Source: Heyndrickxia vini (GTDB taxonomy: Bacteria > Bacillota > Bacilli > Bacillales > Bacillaceae_C). From it: DNA of 64,000 nt. Shown piece by piece: positions 45,042-55,495 of this stretch. Both the position numbers and the translations under genes were made by a program. The number at the start of each line of letters is the position of its first letter. Within the stretch, counting starts at the first letter, position 1. Below the pieces are notes generated by a model that was not told the DNA's origin, did not search any database, and saw only the letters and a program-made list of their open reading frames with translations. The stretch lies in NCBI RefSeq assembly GCF_016772275.1, contig NZ_CP065425.1, forward strand, positions 4,245,806 through 4,309,805, read 5' to 3'.

Positions 45042-45986
45042 TTATGGTGATTTTCTTTTAATTAATTGTCGCAAATTAAAACCTAAATCCATTATACCTA
45101 ATATCCTTATTAAATATTGAAGAGGGAAGAGTAAAAATGAAAAAATTATAATCAACACCGGAATTGCTTTTGGCCACTTTTTTTCGTAGCTATAAAAGAA
45201 AAGGAAAGATAGCCCCTGAAGTAACATTAATAATTGTAAAACAAAATTTAAGTTAGCTAATGCTGTGTTTAAAAAATCTCCTTGTTCAGGCCTTAGAATA
45301 AGCGTCAATATAATCGTTATTAAATAATACCATAATATGCTTCTTGGTAATTGTAAATCCCGAAAGGAATTCCACTTTGGAGCGTCGATTTGGAAACGCC
45401 TTGCAATTGGTAAATTAATCGATAACAATATCCAAATAATAAGGAAGGAAGCTATTACAAGTAAGCTAGGTAATAAGGTTGTAAACGAATTCAGAATGGT
45501 ATTGAATTGATCCATAAGCTGGTCAGTTGTTCCCTTGTCTACAGCTTCAAAAATTTGCATCGACTTATTCATTGATTCGCGGACCATTTTAATTGTGTCT
45601 TTTAAAATGTCTATCTTAAAAAGGACGACCGAAACAATATACTGACCGATTGTATTTAGTAAGAACATGATACTTGCAGCTATGTATAGGAATGTTTTTG
45701 ACTTTTTCTTTTGAATGCTATAACCGATAACCATTCCTGTCGTACCGTAGGCGATTGCTACTGGAATTAATAACAATGTTCCTACAAGTGCTGAAATAAT
45801 AATTCCTCCAATTAAGAGGATAAACGAATATTTTAAAGGATATTTAGCACTGTAGAGGATGAACGGTAATAATAGAAAGGCAACTGCAATCAAAGACAAA
45901 AATGGAATATAGTTAAAAATCAAAAGTAAAATCGTGAAAACAGCGAGCATTAAAGCTCCTTCCGTTAACATTTTTGTTTTTTTCAT
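45042..45986 (-). CDS. yybS: YybS-family membrane protein (DUF2232)
   Basis: 314 residues with about eight hydrophobic helices spread over the whole length, as in the DUF2232 family beside gdpP in Bacillus. Function unknown; ATG 45986 follows GAAAGGTGAAAG-like sequence. Confidence 0.88.
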   Translation of the reverse strand: MKKTKMLTEGALMLAVFTILLLIFNYIPFLSLIAVAFLLLPFILYSAKYPLKYSFILLIGGIIISALVGTLLLIPVAIAYGTTGMVIGYSIQKKKSKTFLYIAASIMFLLNTIGQYIVSVVLFKIDILKDTIKMVRESMNKSMQIFEAVDKGTTDQLMDQFNTILNSFTTLLPSLLVIASFLIIWILLSINLPIARRFQIDAPKWNSFRDLQLPRSILWYYLITIILTLILRPEQGDFLNTALANLNFVLQLLMLLQGLSFLFFYSYEKKWPKAIPVLIIIFSFLLFPLQYLIRILGIMDLGFNLRQLIKRKSP

Positions 45987-46047
45987 TCTTTCACCTCATG
46001 TTTCTATTAGGTTTATACTACCATATGAAGGAAGACTAGACAAAAGA

Positions 46048-46076
46048 AACAGTGCCCTTTATTCAAAGACACTGTT
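46048..46076 (-). terminator. Terminator of the chemoreceptor gene
   Basis: AACAGTG/CACTGTT core, flanked by further pairing; 21 bases after the stop at 46097. Confidence 0.75.
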
Positions 46077-46096
46077 TTTAAAGAACCATTAACTTT

Positions 46097-48112
46097 CTAA
46101 TGACTATTCAACTTAAAATGGCTAATGACACCTTGTAAATCATAGCTTAATTCTGTTAAATTACTTGCCAATTCAGCGACAGATTGAATTGCCTTTAACT
46201 GTTCATCCGTTGAAGCGCCAACCTCTTCGCACGCTGCAGCTGTTTGTTCTGACATGGCCGCCATGTTTTGAATAATATTTACGACTTCGTCTTTGTGCGT
46301 AGATACATCTTGTATCCCATTATATACGGAAGAGATTGATTGCTGCATCGCATTCATAATCTTGGCTATTTCTTCAAAGGTTTGATTGGTTTCATGGACT
46401 ACTTCCGATTGTTGCATCCAGGTTTCCTTTGTTTTCTTCATTTCATCTACTACTCGATGGGTTCCGTCTTGTATATCCAGTATCGTTTGCTTTACTTGGT
46501 CTGTTGCCTTAACAGACTGTTCTGCCAGCTGTCGAACTTCTTCGGCTACTACCGCAAAACCCTTTCCATGCTCACCAGCACGTGCAGCTTCGATACTAGC
46601 ATTTAATGCTAATAAATTCGTTTGAGAAGCAATTGATGTAATCGTTTGAATAACTGTCTCTATCGAGTTAATTTTCGTTGATAAGTCTAAAACAACCGAA
46701 GACATCGATTGAATATATTGATCTGCCGCATTAAAGGAAACTTTTAAATCTTGCATTTTACTAATACCTAAATGATTCATTTCATTTGTTTTTAATGCAA
46801 GGTGACTCATCTGTTCTGAATTTCCATGTATATCATTAATTTTTGAGCTTAAGCTTGTAGAATTAATATTGGCCATCTCAGCATCCTCTGCTGACTTAGA
46901 CGCGCCTTGAGCAATCTCATTAACAGCTAATGCCATTTGTTCACTTGAAGCGTTTGTTTCTTCTGCACTTGCACTTAAATTTTCTGCAGTTTCCCTAACT
47001 TTTGAAATGGATCCATTTACAACCGTTATAATTTGTTTTATTCTTTCAATCATTGAGTTAAAGCTGTTGGCTAATTCTCCAATCTCATCTTTTGACTTTA
47101 CATTTGCGTACGCTTGTAAATTTCCATCCGATAATTGACCCATCGCTGCTTTTAATTGATTTATTGGCTTCGTAATTCGGATTGAAACATAGGATAACAC
47201 AATAATTGATAAGATAAGCGTTGACACACCGATAATAATTAAAATAGTTTGTATATCTTTTGCCAAAACTAATAGATTACTTTGATTGTATAGTGCACCT
47301 ATTTTCCAACGATTTGTTAAATTTGTACTATAAACAAGTACTTTACTATTTTTTCCTTCCTGATAGTTAATAATTCCCCTTTCCTTATTATCCTTCATCA
47401 TTTGTTCAATATACGGAAGCTTAGTTAAATCCTCTCCTCGGGAATCTTTATAGATGATAGACTTTCCGTCATTATTGACGATAAACGGGATCCCTTTATA
47501 GCCCAGCTTCATATCGGATATTCGATTGGTGATCTCGGACATTTTAATATCTGCTCCAATTACACCAACAACCATGCCCTTTTTTACAACAGCTTTTGAA
47601 GCAGTAATAATATATTCATTTGTTGCACGGTCTTTATACGGTTCGGTCCATACAACCCTACCTGTTGTGGTAATCGCATTTTTATACCAATTTTGTGTAG
47701 TAGGGTCTTCTTCCGTTGGCAAATTAAATTTCGGTACAGTTACAATTTTTTTATTCGTTGTTGCAAAGTATGTAGATGTTGCTTCCTTATATGTATTTAA
47801 ATAACCCGCTAGTACTTCTTTAACATCTTGGTCATCTTGCTTTCCATTCCCTTTTCCAATAGAAAGTCCCTGATAGCCATAATCCTGTATCTTTTCATAT
47901 GAACTAATTTGTTCGATGCTCTTTTCGTATTGGTTAAAATACAGTTGAATAGAGTAGTTTAGTTCATTAACCATTCTATCTGTTTCAGAAATAACATTTT
48001 CTTTTGTTTTTTTACTCGCTTGCCATGTTGTAATGACAATCATTGCTGTAAACGAAACAATTAACAAAATGGTCACAGCAAGAATAAACTTAAATTTAAT
48101 AGATTTAAACAC
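46097..48112 (-). CDS. Methyl-accepting chemotaxis protein
   Basis: 671 residues. Membrane helices at about 8-30 and 285-308 flank a dCache-type ligand domain ([17 protein letters not shown] region). HAMP 308-360; the signalling hairpin tip [20 protein letters not shown] with [16 protein letters not shown] is typical. It senses an extracellular ligand, unknown here, and controls CheA. Located between yybS and rpsR, apparently as a single gene with its own terminator; such an insertion in this block is not part of the B. subtilis order. Confidence 0.93.
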   Translation of the reverse strand: MFKSIKFKFILAVTILLIVSFTAMIVITTWQASKKTKENVISETDRMVNELNYSIQLYFNQYEKSIEQISSYEKIQDYGYQGLSIGKGNGKQDDQDVKEVLAGYLNTYKEATSTYFATTNKKIVTVPKFNLPTEEDPTTQNWYKNAITTTGRVVWTEPYKDRATNEYIITASKAVVKKGMVVGVIGADIKMSEITNRISDMKLGYKGIPFIVNNDGKSIIYKDSRGEDLTKLPYIEQMMKDNKERGIINYQEGKNSKVLVYSTNLTNRWKIGALYNQSNLLVLAKDIQTILIIIGVSTLILSIIVLSYVSIRITKPINQLKAAMGQLSDGNLQAYANVKSKDEIGELANSFNSMIERIKQIITVVNGSISKVRETAENLSASAEETNASSEQMALAVNEIAQGASKSAEDAEMANINSTSLSSKINDIHGNSEQMSHLALKTNEMNHLGISKMQDLKVSFNAADQYIQSMSSVVLDLSTKINSIETVIQTITSIASQTNLLALNASIEAARAGEHGKGFAVVAEEVRQLAEQSVKATDQVKQTILDIQDGTHRVVDEMKKTKETWMQQSEVVHETNQTFEEIAKIMNAMQQSISSVYNGIQDVSTHKDEVVNIIQNMAAMSEQTAAACEEVGASTDEQLKAIQSVAELASNLTELSYDLQGVISHFKLNSH

Positions 48113-48259
48113 TATCTCTTTAACACCTGCCTATATATATGTCCTTTAATATTGGAACTACTATTTTTAATTTCGACAAATTTCATCAATTGTTTAGAAA
48201 ACCGCAATTTGTTGTAATATTCTAATTAGGGTTAAAGGGGTAACAAAAACAAACAAAAA

Positions 48260-48288
48260 AAGCTATTGGCCTTTTGGACCAATAGCTT
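48260..48288 (-). terminator. Terminator of the rpsF-ssb-rpsR operon
   Basis: Ten-bp arms AAGCTATTGG/CCAATAGCTT, nine-base loop, TTTTTTTG on the minus strand. Confidence 0.92.
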
Positions 48289-48297
48289 AATTTATTA

Positions 48298-48552
<255 letters not shown>

Positions 48553-48565
48553 TTAATAGGTATCG

Positions 48566-49078
48566 TTAGAATGGAAGATCATCGTCTGAGATGTCAATCG
48601 GTTGACCATCATTTGAAAATGGATCTTCATCTACTCGTGTATATCCTTGGTTTCGTTGATTCTGATTTTGGTTTTGGTTGAATGGTGTGTTTTGATTTCT
48701 CTGACCACCGCCATAAAAATCATTGTTACCACCCTGCTGATTAGGGTTAGCATTAGCATTTCTTGGCTCTAAGAATTGAACACTTTCTGCCACTACTTCA
48801 GTAACATATACGCGTTTCCCATCTTGTCCTTCATAATTACGAGTTTGCAAACGACCGTCAACACCCGCTAGACTTCCCTTTTTCAAGAAGTTCGCAACAT
48901 TTTCAGCCGGTTTACGCCATACTACACAATTAATAAAGTCCGCTTCCCTTTCACCTTGTTGATTCGTAAACGTACGATTCACAGCAAGAGTAAAAGTGGC
49001 AACAGCAACCCCACTTGGAGTATATCGTAAGTCTGGATCTTTCGTTAATCGACCTACTAATACGACTCGGTTCATCAT
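48566..49078 (-). CDS. ssb: Single-stranded DNA-binding protein SsbA
   Basis: 170 residues from ATG 49078 ([11 protein letters not shown]), nine bases after GGAAGGGG. OB fold at 1-110, a Gln/Asn/Gly-rich linker and the acidic tip DISDDDLPF that recruits partner proteins. Lies between rpsF and rpsR as in Bacillus. Confidence 0.97.
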   Translation of the reverse strand: MMNRVVLVGRLTKDPDLRYTPSGVAVATFTLAVNRTFTNQQGEREADFINCVVWRKPAENVANFLKKGSLAGVDGRLQTRNYEGQDGKRVYVTEVVAESVQFLEPRNANANPNQQGGNNDFYGGGQRNQNTPFNQNQNQNQRNQGYTRVDEDPFSNDGQPIDISDDDLPF

Positions 49079-49108
49079 CAGAATCAACCCCTTCCTTTTT
49101 AAAAACTA

Positions 49109-49124
49109 TGTTCCACGTGAAACA
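49109..49124. other. parS site 2
   Basis: TGTTCCACGTGAAACA, one change from the consensus, in the rpsF-ssb spacer. Confidence 0.88.
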
Positions 49125-49142
49125 CAGCTACCATTTATATAA

Positions 49143-49430
49143 TTACTCTTCTTCTTTAATAACGATGTGACGGATAATGTCGCCACTGATCTTAGCAAGA
49201 CGGTCAAATTCTTGAACCGCTTCTGGGTTAGCATTTACAGTTACTAAACGGTAAAAACCATCACGGAAGTCTTCGATTTCATACGCAAGACGACGCTTAC
49301 CCCAGTCTTTAGATTCGATGATTTCCGCACCTTGAGTTGTTAATACGTTATCAAAACGTTCAACGACAGCTTTCTTAGCCTCATCCTCAATATTTGGACG
49401 GATAATGTACATAACTTCGTACTTTTTCAT
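49143..49430 (-). CDS. rpsF: 30S ribosomal protein bS6
   Basis: 95 residues; [12 protein letters not shown] start and [18 protein letters not shown] segment are typical. AAGGAGGTGA before the ATG. First gene of rpsF-ssb-rpsR. Confidence 0.98.
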   Translation of the reverse strand: MKKYEVMYIIRPNIEDEAKKAVVERFDNVLTTQGAEIIESKDWGKRRLAYEIEDFRDGFYRLVTVNANPEAVQEFDRLAKISGDIIRHIVIKEEE

Positions 49431-49440
49431 CTTTCTGTCA

Positions 49441-49510
49441 CCTCCTTATGGACTATGCGGCCCTTTAATAAGGGCAAGGAGCAATGTTAATATACGTTCA
49501 TTACTCACAA
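49441..49510 (-). ncRNA. Probable S6:S18 autoregulatory leader of rpsF
   Basis: The mRNA leader contains a hairpin GCCCTT...AAGGGC directly followed by CCGCA, the pattern of the bS6:bS18-binding motif found before rpsF in many bacteria. It ends at the ribosome binding site, so binding would block translation. Confidence 0.6.
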
Positions 49511-49516
49511 GTAGTA

Positions 49517-49545
49517 ATTATAGCACATTACATATTCAAGTGCAA
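49517..49545 (-). promoter_or_regulatory. rpsF operon promoter
   Basis: Minus strand TTGCAC (49545-49540), 17-bp spacer, TATAAT (49522-49517). Confidence 0.85.
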
Positions 49546-49651
49546 TGGCAGTCCAATTTTTAAAATTTAACTTGTTGTTTTCATTATAACACAAACATTT
49601 GTTCTGTTAAACATTTATATTGAACTATCTTTTAAAAACTTCCTATTAGAA

Positions 49652-49703
49652 AAGCGCAAGTCCCTTGCTCATCGACATGAATTCCAAAAAAGTTTATGCG
49701 CTT
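49652..49703. repeat. Bacillaceae intergenic repeat (AAGCGCA...TGCGCTT)
   Basis: Short inverted ends around a CAAGTCCCTTGCTCATCGACATGA-like centre, related to the dispersed elements around 59200-59390. Confidence 0.5.
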
Positions 49704-49713
49704 ACCTACAAAA

Positions 49714-49740
49714 AAAGGTGGCTCAAAGAGCACCACCTTT
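49714..49740 (-). terminator. Terminator of ychF
   Basis: AAAGGTGG/CCACCTTT extended by CTC/GAG, T-run on the minus strand. Confidence 0.88.
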
Positions 49741-49744
49741 ATTA

Positions 49745-50845
49745 TTAAACATTAAATCTAAAATGCATGACATCGCCATCTTGTACAAGGTATTCTTTTC
49801 CTTCTAGGCGAACTTTTCCAGCTTCTTTTGCTGCAGTCATTGAGCCGCCAGCAATAAGATCATCGAATGAAACAGTTTCTGCTCGAATGAAGCCTTTTTC
49901 AAAATCAGTATGGATAATACCCGCACATTGTGGTGCCTTCATTCCTTTTTTAAATGTCCAGGCACGAACTTCTTGAACTCCGGCTGTAAAATAAGTCGCC
50001 AATCCAAGTAAGCTATAAGCGGCTTTAATCAATTGATCCAACCCTGATTCTTCAATTCCAAGTTCAGATAGGAACATTTCCTTTTCATCATCGTCTAATT
50101 CAGCAATTTCCTCTTCAATCTTCGCACAAATAACTATTACCTCTGCACCTTCATTAGCTGCATAGTCACGCACCTTTTGAAGATTACTATTGCTAGAAGG
50201 ATCCGCTACTTCATCTTCACCGACATTAGCAACATAAAGAATTGGTTTGCTTGTTAACAAATGAAGGCCCTTCACAAGCTTTAGTTGCTCTTCAGTAAAT
50301 TCAACTGCACGAGCAGGCTTATCCGATTCAAGTGCTTCTTTTAATTTAGCTAGTACTTCAAACTCTGCTACAGCTTCTTTATCTTTTTGTTTTGCCAATT
50401 TTTCTACACGAACAATTCGTTTGTCTACTGTCTCTAAATCTGCTAAAACAAGCTCAAGATTGATTGTTTCAATATCATCAATCGGGTCTACCTTTCCCGA
50501 TACGTGTGTAATATTTCCATCCTCAAAGCAACGAACTACATGACAAATAGCATCTACTTGACGGATATGCGAGAGGAATTTATTTCCAAGTCCTTCTCCT
50601 TTACTTGCACCTTTCACAATACCTGCTATATCAGTAAATTCAAACGCGGTTGGAACAGTTTTCTTTGGTTGGACGAGCTCTGTTAATTTATTTAGACGTT
50701 CATCTGGAACTTCTACTATCCCTACGTTTGGATCGATTGTACAAAATGGATAGTTCGCTGACTCTGCTCCAGCTTTCGTGATTGCATTAAATAAAGTAGA
50801 CTTACCAACGTTTGGCAATCCTACTATCCCTGCTGTTAGTGCCAT
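49745..50845 (-). CDS. ychF: Redox-regulated ATPase YchF (OBG-family)
   Basis: 366 residues. G1 GLPNVGKST, G3 DIAGIVKGAS, the NxxE ATP-specific motif (YVANVGED), coiled-coil insert 140-175 and C-terminal TGS domain (FKKGMKAPQCAG...). Binds ribosomes and prefers ATP; linked to stress responses. yyaF in B. subtilis. Confidence 0.96.
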   Translation of the reverse strand: MALTAGIVGLPNVGKSTLFNAITKAGAESANYPFCTIDPNVGIVEVPDERLNKLTELVQPKKTVPTAFEFTDIAGIVKGASKGEGLGNKFLSHIRQVDAICHVVRCFEDGNITHVSGKVDPIDDIETINLELVLADLETVDKRIVRVEKLAKQKDKEAVAEFEVLAKLKEALESDKPARAVEFTEEQLKLVKGLHLLTSKPILYVANVGEDEVADPSSNSNLQKVRDYAANEGAEVIVICAKIEEEIAELDDDEKEMFLSELGIEESGLDQLIKAAYSLLGLATYFTAGVQEVRAWTFKKGMKAPQCAGIIHTDFEKGFIRAETVSFDDLIAGGSMTAAKEAGKVRLEGKEYLVQDGDVMHFRFNV

Positions 50846-51007
50846 TATGAGTCACTCCTCTTGAAAAAATATCTATATTATTAGAATGAATTTATCGATT
50901 CTTACATACCTTTCACAATTATATGGATAAACCTTGTGGAAATCAACAATCTTTTAGAACCGTAATGTAAATCTACTATTTAATTTTTATTTCCCAAATG
51001 ATAAAAA

Positions 51008-51032
51008 AAGCATGAATCTACTCTTCATGCTT
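51008..51032 (-). terminator. Terminator of the DUF951 gene
   Basis: AAGCATGAA/TTCATGCTT around a seven-base loop, overlapping the stop codon, T-run on the minus strand. Confidence 0.85.
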
Positions 51033-51215
51033 AATAAGTATTTTCTTCATTTTCCTAGAAAATTCCCTTCGCGGGATCATCACACTATGTCCGCATCCTT
51101 CGCATTTAATGCGTATATCCATTCCCATACGAATGACTTTCCATCGATTTGTTCCGCATGGGTGTTGCTTTTTCATTTCTACAACATCATTTAGTCCAAA
51201 TTCCTTTGGTTCCAT
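51018..51215 (-). CDS. DUF951 zinc-ribbon-like protein
   Basis: 65 residues. MKKQHPCGTNRWKVIRMGMDIRIKCEGCGHSV-like sequence with CxxN and CEGCG is the DUF951 signature. Overlaps the preceding stop by one base (TGATG). Function not known; co-transcribed with the channel gene. Confidence 0.9.
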   Translation of the reverse strand: MEPKEFGLNDVVEMKKQHPCGTNRWKVIRMGMDIRIKCEGCGHSVMIPRREFSRKMKKILIKHEE

Positions 51216-52096
51216 CAGTTATCCCCCCTTAATTCTTCATTATTTCTTGAATACATGACAAGCTTCGGAAACGGAGCATGAATCCCATGCTGATCGAGTG
51301 TCTGCTTGACCTCTTTTCTTATGGCCCTGGCTATATACCAATGCATCATTGGCACCGTTTCAGCTATTATTCTTAATTGTATATCAGATGTTCCTAATTT
51401 TTGAACTCCGAGCAATTCCGGTTTATTAATGATTTCTTCATACTTATCCTGAAGTCCTTCCAGTAACTCTTCGATTATTTCTTCCGCTCTCTCAATGTTT
51501 TGTTCATACGGAATATTAATATCAACAACAGAAATACTATTATTAATGGAGTAATTTGTAACCTCTGTTATATTTCCATTTGGAAGAATATGTACTTCCC
51601 CTGTCCAGCTTTTTATCTTTGTAGTACGCAGTCCAATTTCATCAACGGTCCCCACAAACTTTCCAACACCTACATAATCGCCAACCGAAAACTGATCCTC
51701 AAAAATAATAAAGAAACCGGAGATAATGTCCCGCACCAGACTTTGAGCTCCAAATCCAACAGCTAATCCAACAATACCCGCTCCTGCAAGCAGACCTTTT
51801 ACATCTATATTTAATGAAGAAAGAATTGTAATTAAAGCAATAAAATAGATTAGATAGGTTAAAACATTTTCTAAAAGCTTTAACAGCGTATTCTCTCTTC
51901 GTTCTGATACTCGTAAAGGGGATTTCGCCCGTACTTTAAACACATTTCGTATCGTTGCTCTTCCAATTCTAATTATAATGGATGCAACAATTAGAATAAT
52001 AAATATTTTTAGAACCAATTCTCCTAAATGTATCCACAATTCTCGATCGAACAACTCACCCGCAATTTTTTCAGTGGACTTTTCTAAAGAATTCAA
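51215..52096 (-). CDS. Small-conductance mechanosensitive channel (MscS family)
   Basis: 293 residues. Three membrane helices (about 22-42, 68-88, 92-115), the pore helix GLLAGAGIVGLAVGFGAQSL, then the cytoplasmic beta domain (EDQFSVGDYVGVGKFVGTV). Opens on membrane tension to release solutes. Operon with DUF951. Confidence 0.95.
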   Translation of the reverse strand: MNSLEKSTEKIAGELFDRELWIHLGELVLKIFIILIVASIIIRIGRATIRNVFKVRAKSPLRVSERRENTLLKLLENVLTYLIYFIALITILSSLNIDVKGLLAGAGIVGLAVGFGAQSLVRDIISGFFIIFEDQFSVGDYVGVGKFVGTVDEIGLRTTKIKSWTGEVHILPNGNITEVTNYSINNSISVVDINIPYEQNIERAEEIIEELLEGLQDKYEEIINKPELLGVQKLGTSDIQLRIIAETVPMMHWYIARAIRKEVKQTLDQHGIHAPFPKLVMYSRNNEELRGDN

Positions 52097-52267
52097 TTAA
52101 AACACCAACCTAAAAAGGATTCAATTCTAAAAAAATAGCATAAAAAGACATGCAAATAAACTAATTATCATCAATAATTTTTTATTTTCCCCAAAACCAC
52201 TTCCTTTATGTATAGAAAAATACTTTCCTCCGTATACTGTTAATACTATTAACGAGGAGTGGGCGAA

Positions 52268-52888
52268 ATGAATCTAGGGAAAAGGTTTTTTGAACAGAAG
52301 GTTGATGAAAGAAAGATCCCTCATGATGAACTGGCAGCAAAAGAAATCATTTCTTCACAAATTTTATCGATGCTTCCGATAAAAGACGATCAGCCTATCA
52401 TCATTGTCTGTATTGGAACAGATCGTTCAACTGGTGATTCATTAGGACCGCTTACCGGAACATTTCTTCAAGAAAAAGGTCCATCGGTATTCTCGGTTTA
52501 TGGTACGTTAGATGACCCTATACATGCAGTCAATTTAGAGGAGAAATTAAAAGCCATCCATGGAATGCATGAAAATCCATTCATTATTGCTATCGATGCA
52601 TGTCTTGGAAAACTGAAAAGTGTTGGAATGATTCAAATTATGGATGGACCTGTAAAACCTGGTGCGGGTGTCAAAAAGGAATTACCAAGCGTCGGAGATA
52701 TGCATATTACCGGAATCGTTAATGTTAGTGGTTTTATGGAATTCTTTGTTTTGCAAAATACTCGACTAAATTTAGTGGTCAAAATGGCTAAAACAATTGC
52801 AGGTGGCATCTATCGTGCAAGCCGCGCATACCAACATCCTCAAATACATGAGTTAGATTGGGATAATAATCAGGAACGGACAATCTGA
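52268..52888 (+). CDS. yyaC: Spore protease-like protein YyaC (DUF1256)
   Basis: 206 residues from ATG 52268, eight bases after GAGGAG; a GTG nine bases earlier has no such site. VCIGTDRSTGDSLGPLTG and AIDACLGKLKSVG match the GPR-related YyaC family of spore formers. Function unclear, expressed in sporulation in Bacillus. The only plus-strand gene in the parB-ychF stretch. Confidence 0.93.
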   Translation: MNLGKRFFEQKVDERKIPHDELAAKEIISSQILSMLPIKDDQPIIIVCIGTDRSTGDSLGPLTGTFLQEKGPSVFSVYGTLDDPIHAVNLEEKLKAIHGMHENPFIIAIDACLGKLKSVGMIQIMDGPVKPGAGVKKELPSVGDMHITGIVNVSGFMEFFVLQNTRLNLVVKMAKTIAGGIYRASRAYQHPQIHELDWDNNQERTI

Positions 52889-52894
52889 CATATC

Positions 52895-52916
52895 AGGGAA
52901 AGTTTAAGCTTTCCCT
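52895..52916 (+). terminator. Terminator of yyaC
   Basis: AGGGAAAG/CTTTCCCT with a six-base loop right after the stop; T-run weak. Confidence 0.65.
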
Positions 52917-52985
52917 TGTATCCCAGAGATAAATGCAGATTCTGACAGCTTTTATTTACAATACTTCTATCCATAAGCAACAAAT

Positions 52986-53702
52986 TTAAGAAAAGAGATT
53001 CTTATAAAAATAAATAACTGAAACAATAATTGCCACTACTAAAATTCCTGGAAGCAAATTTGCCACTCGAATCTTCGTTATTCCCGCAATATTTAAACCT
53101 ATTGCAACGATCATTATCCCTCCAGTAGAAGTCATTTCAACAATAAATGAATTCATAAGTGAATCGGGTATAATTCGATCAATTTGCGTAGCAAAAATAG
53201 CTATTAACCCCTGATAAAGAAATACTGGAATGGCGGAAAAAATGACCCCGATTCCTAAAGTGGTGGTCAAAATTAACGCTGTAAATCCATCAATAATTGC
53301 CTTTGTATATAAAACATTATGATCTCCACGTATCCCGCTATCCAAGGCACCAATAATTGCCATAGCCCCAATGACAAATATTAGTGTTGCAGTAACAAAA
53401 CCTTCGGAAATATTTCCTTGTCCATTCGAACCAACCCTTTTTTCCAGCCAGTTTCCAAGTTGATTTAATTTCTCCTCTATCATCATAAGTTCACCGATGA
53501 CAGCTCCAAATACTAAACTCAAAATAACAATCAAAAAGTTTTCGCTTTTTAACCCCATTTGCAATCCCAAAACAATAACTGCAAGTCCAATAGCGTACAT
53601 AACAGTTCCTTTTACTCTTTCGGGAATTTTATGTAGAAGTTTCCCAAACAATGATCCGATAACGATACAAACTCCATTTACAATAGTTCCTAAAAGTACC
53701 AT
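52986..53702 (-). CDS. DUF554 membrane protein
   Basis: 238 residues from ATG 53702 with AGGTGG close upstream; the ATG at 53717 lacks a site. Seven hydrophobic helices and the GTIVNGVCIVIGSLFG start of the DUF554 (YdfK/YqgA) family. Probably a transporter-like protein; function not established. Likely co-transcribed with parB. Confidence 0.88.
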   Translation of the reverse strand: MVLLGTIVNGVCIVIGSLFGKLLHKIPERVKGTVMYAIGLAVIVLGLQMGLKSENFLIVILSLVFGAVIGELMMIEEKLNQLGNWLEKRVGSNGQGNISEGFVTATLIFVIGAMAIIGALDSGIRGDHNVLYTKAIIDGFTALILTTTLGIGVIFSAIPVFLYQGLIAIFATQIDRIIPDSLMNSFIVEMTSTGGIMIVAIGLNIAGITKIRVANLLPGILVVAIIVSVIYFYKNLFS

Positions 53703-53750
53703 AAATCCACCTGCCATATGAAAAAATAAACCATCTACATAGATGGCCTA

Positions 53751-54602
53751 TCAATCGTTATTTTTATCTAGTAGTTCTAATATTCGTTCCAAATCTTCAT
53801 CAGAGAAAAACTCAATTTCTATTCTACCTTTTTTCTTTGATTTCTTAATTGATACTGTCGTACCGAACCTTTCCCGTAAAACACCTTCAGTCTCGCGGAT
53901 GAATACATTTTTTTCCTCTTTTGGTTTTTTTGTTTCACGTGGAACATTATCATTTAACTGCTGTACCAATTTTTCTAGTTGACGAACATTTAGTCCATCA
54001 TTTATTACCTTTTCAACTACCGCTAAAAGTTTATCCTTTTTCTTAAGGCCTAAAAGGGCACGCCCATGACCCATAGAAATTTCCCCATCCGTGATAAGTG
54101 TTTGGATTTTGTTGGGTAATGCAAGTAATCTCAAGTGGTTCGCGATATGTGGCCGGCTTTTACCAAGCCGCTTTGATAACTCTTCTTGCGTTAATTTTAG
54201 TTTTTCCATTAACATGTGGTACGCATTTGCTTCCTCAATAGGGGATAAATCCTCCCGTTGTAAATTCTCAAGGACAGCAAGTTCCATCATTTGTTGTTCA
54301 GTTAAATCACGAATAACAACAGGCACTGTTTGAAGTTTTGCTTCTTTCGCCGCACGAAAACGCCTTTCTCCTACAACTATTTCATACCCTTTTATACTTT
54401 TGCGAACGATAATAGGCTGCAGGATTCCATGCTGTAGAATTGAATCTTTTAATTCCTCAATCGCTTCAGGCTGAAATACTTTTCGTGGTTGATAAGGATT
54501 CGGTCTTATTTCCTTTAGCTTAATCTCTTGCACAGAATCATCTTTATTTACATCAACATTAGCGAATAATGCATTAATACCCTTTCCAAGTCCTTTAGCC
54601 AT
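53751..54602 (-). CDS. parB: Chromosome partitioning protein ParB (Spo0J)
   Basis: 283 residues. N-terminal CTPase domain with GERRFRAAKEA, central helix-turn-helix (LTQEELSKRLGKSRPHIANHL) and C-terminal dimer domain. Binds parS, spreads as a CTP-dependent clamp and recruits SMC. A parS site lies inside the gene. Overlaps parA by 8 bases. Confidence 0.98.
   Translation of the reverse strand: MAKGLGKGINALFANVDVNKDDSVQEIKLKEIRPNPYQPRKVFQPEAIEELKDSILQHGILQPIIVRKSIKGYEIVVGERRFRAAKEAKLQTVPVVIRDLTEQQMMELAVLENLQREDLSPIEEANAYHMLMEKLKLTQEELSKRLGKSRPHIANHLRLLALPNKIQTLITDGEISMGHGRALLGLKKKDKLLAVVEKVINDGLNVRQLEKLVQQLNDNVPRETKKPKEEKNVFIRETEGVLRERFGTTVSIKKSKKKGRIEIEFFSDEDLERILELLDKNND
53931..53946. other. 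parS site 3 (inside parB)
   Basis: TGTTTCACGTGGAACA, the reverse complement of site 2, inside parB as in B. subtilis. Confidence 0.92.
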
Positions 54603-55356
54603 TCATAGCCACTTCCTTTGCTAAATCTAAATAGACCTCAGCCCCTCTGGATTTAGAATCATAAATAATAATCGGTTCCCCATGGCTAGGTGCTTCACTT
54701 AATCGAACATTACGAGGAATAATAGTCCGATAGACTTTATCTTGGAAATACTTTTTTACTTCTTCAATAACTTGGATGCCTAAATTCGTTCGAGCGTCCA
54801 ACATTGTTAGGAGTACCCCTTCTATTTTCAACTCTTGATTTAGATGTTTCTGAACTAAACGTACTGTGCTTAGTAACTGACTTAATCCCTCTAATGCGTA
54901 GTACTCACATTGAACCGGAATTAACACGGCATCCGAAGCGGTTAGCGCATTCAGAGTTAATAACCCTAAAGACGGGGGACAATCAATTAGAATATAATCA
55001 TAATCATCCTTTACTGTCGCCAATGCGCGTTTTAGTCGTACTTCTCGAGAAATAGTTGGTACTAGCTCTATTTCCGCCCCAGCTAATTGGATTGTTGCGG
55101 GAACTGAATCTAATCTTTCTACTCCCGTAGCTTTAATTACTTCTTTTATATCAATATCATCAACCAGAACATCATAAATACACTGCTGGACATCACCTTT
55201 ATCAATACCTGCTCCACTAGTTGCATTCCCTTGTGGGTCTATATCAACTAATAGCACTTTTTTTCCAATATGTGCTAAGCAGGCACCCAAGTTTACTGAT
55301 GTAGTCGTTTTACCGACTCCACCTTTTTGGTTGGCAATTGAAATAATTTTGCCCAA
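54595..55356 (-). CDS. parA: Chromosome partitioning ATPase ParA (Soj)
   Basis: 253 residues from TTG 55356 (MGKIISIANQKGGVGKTT), seven bases after AGGTGA; the GTG at 55365 has no site. Deviant Walker A KGGVGKTT, VDIDPQGNAT, DCPPSLGLLT. Moves on the nucleoid and regulates DnaA, together with ParB. Confidence 0.97.
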   Translation of the reverse strand: MGKIISIANQKGGVGKTTTSVNLGACLAHIGKKVLLVDIDPQGNATSGAGIDKGDVQQCIYDVLVDDIDIKEVIKATGVERLDSVPATIQLAGAEIELVPTISREVRLKRALATVKDDYDYILIDCPPSLGLLTLNALTASDAVLIPVQCEYYALEGLSQLLSTVRLVQKHLNQELKIEGVLLTMLDARTNLGIQVIEEVKKYFQDKVYRTIIPRNVRLSEAPSHGEPIIIYDSKSRGAEVYLDLAKEVAMNG

Positions 55357-55451
55357 GCGTGTCACCTACTTTCAACTTCCTATTAAATTGGCAATCATAT
55401 TATCTATTTTAGCAAAATTTCATATAGAAGGTTTAGTTTTATGTAAAAAAA

Positions 55452-55481
55452 AAGAGAAACTTAAAAAAACAAGCTTCTCTT
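55452..55481 (-). terminator. Terminator of noc
   Basis: AAGAGAA-ACTT/AAGC-TTCTCTT arms, T-run of nine on the minus strand, 15 bases after the noc stop. Confidence 0.85.
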
Positions 55482-55495
55482 AATCTAGTTATTTA

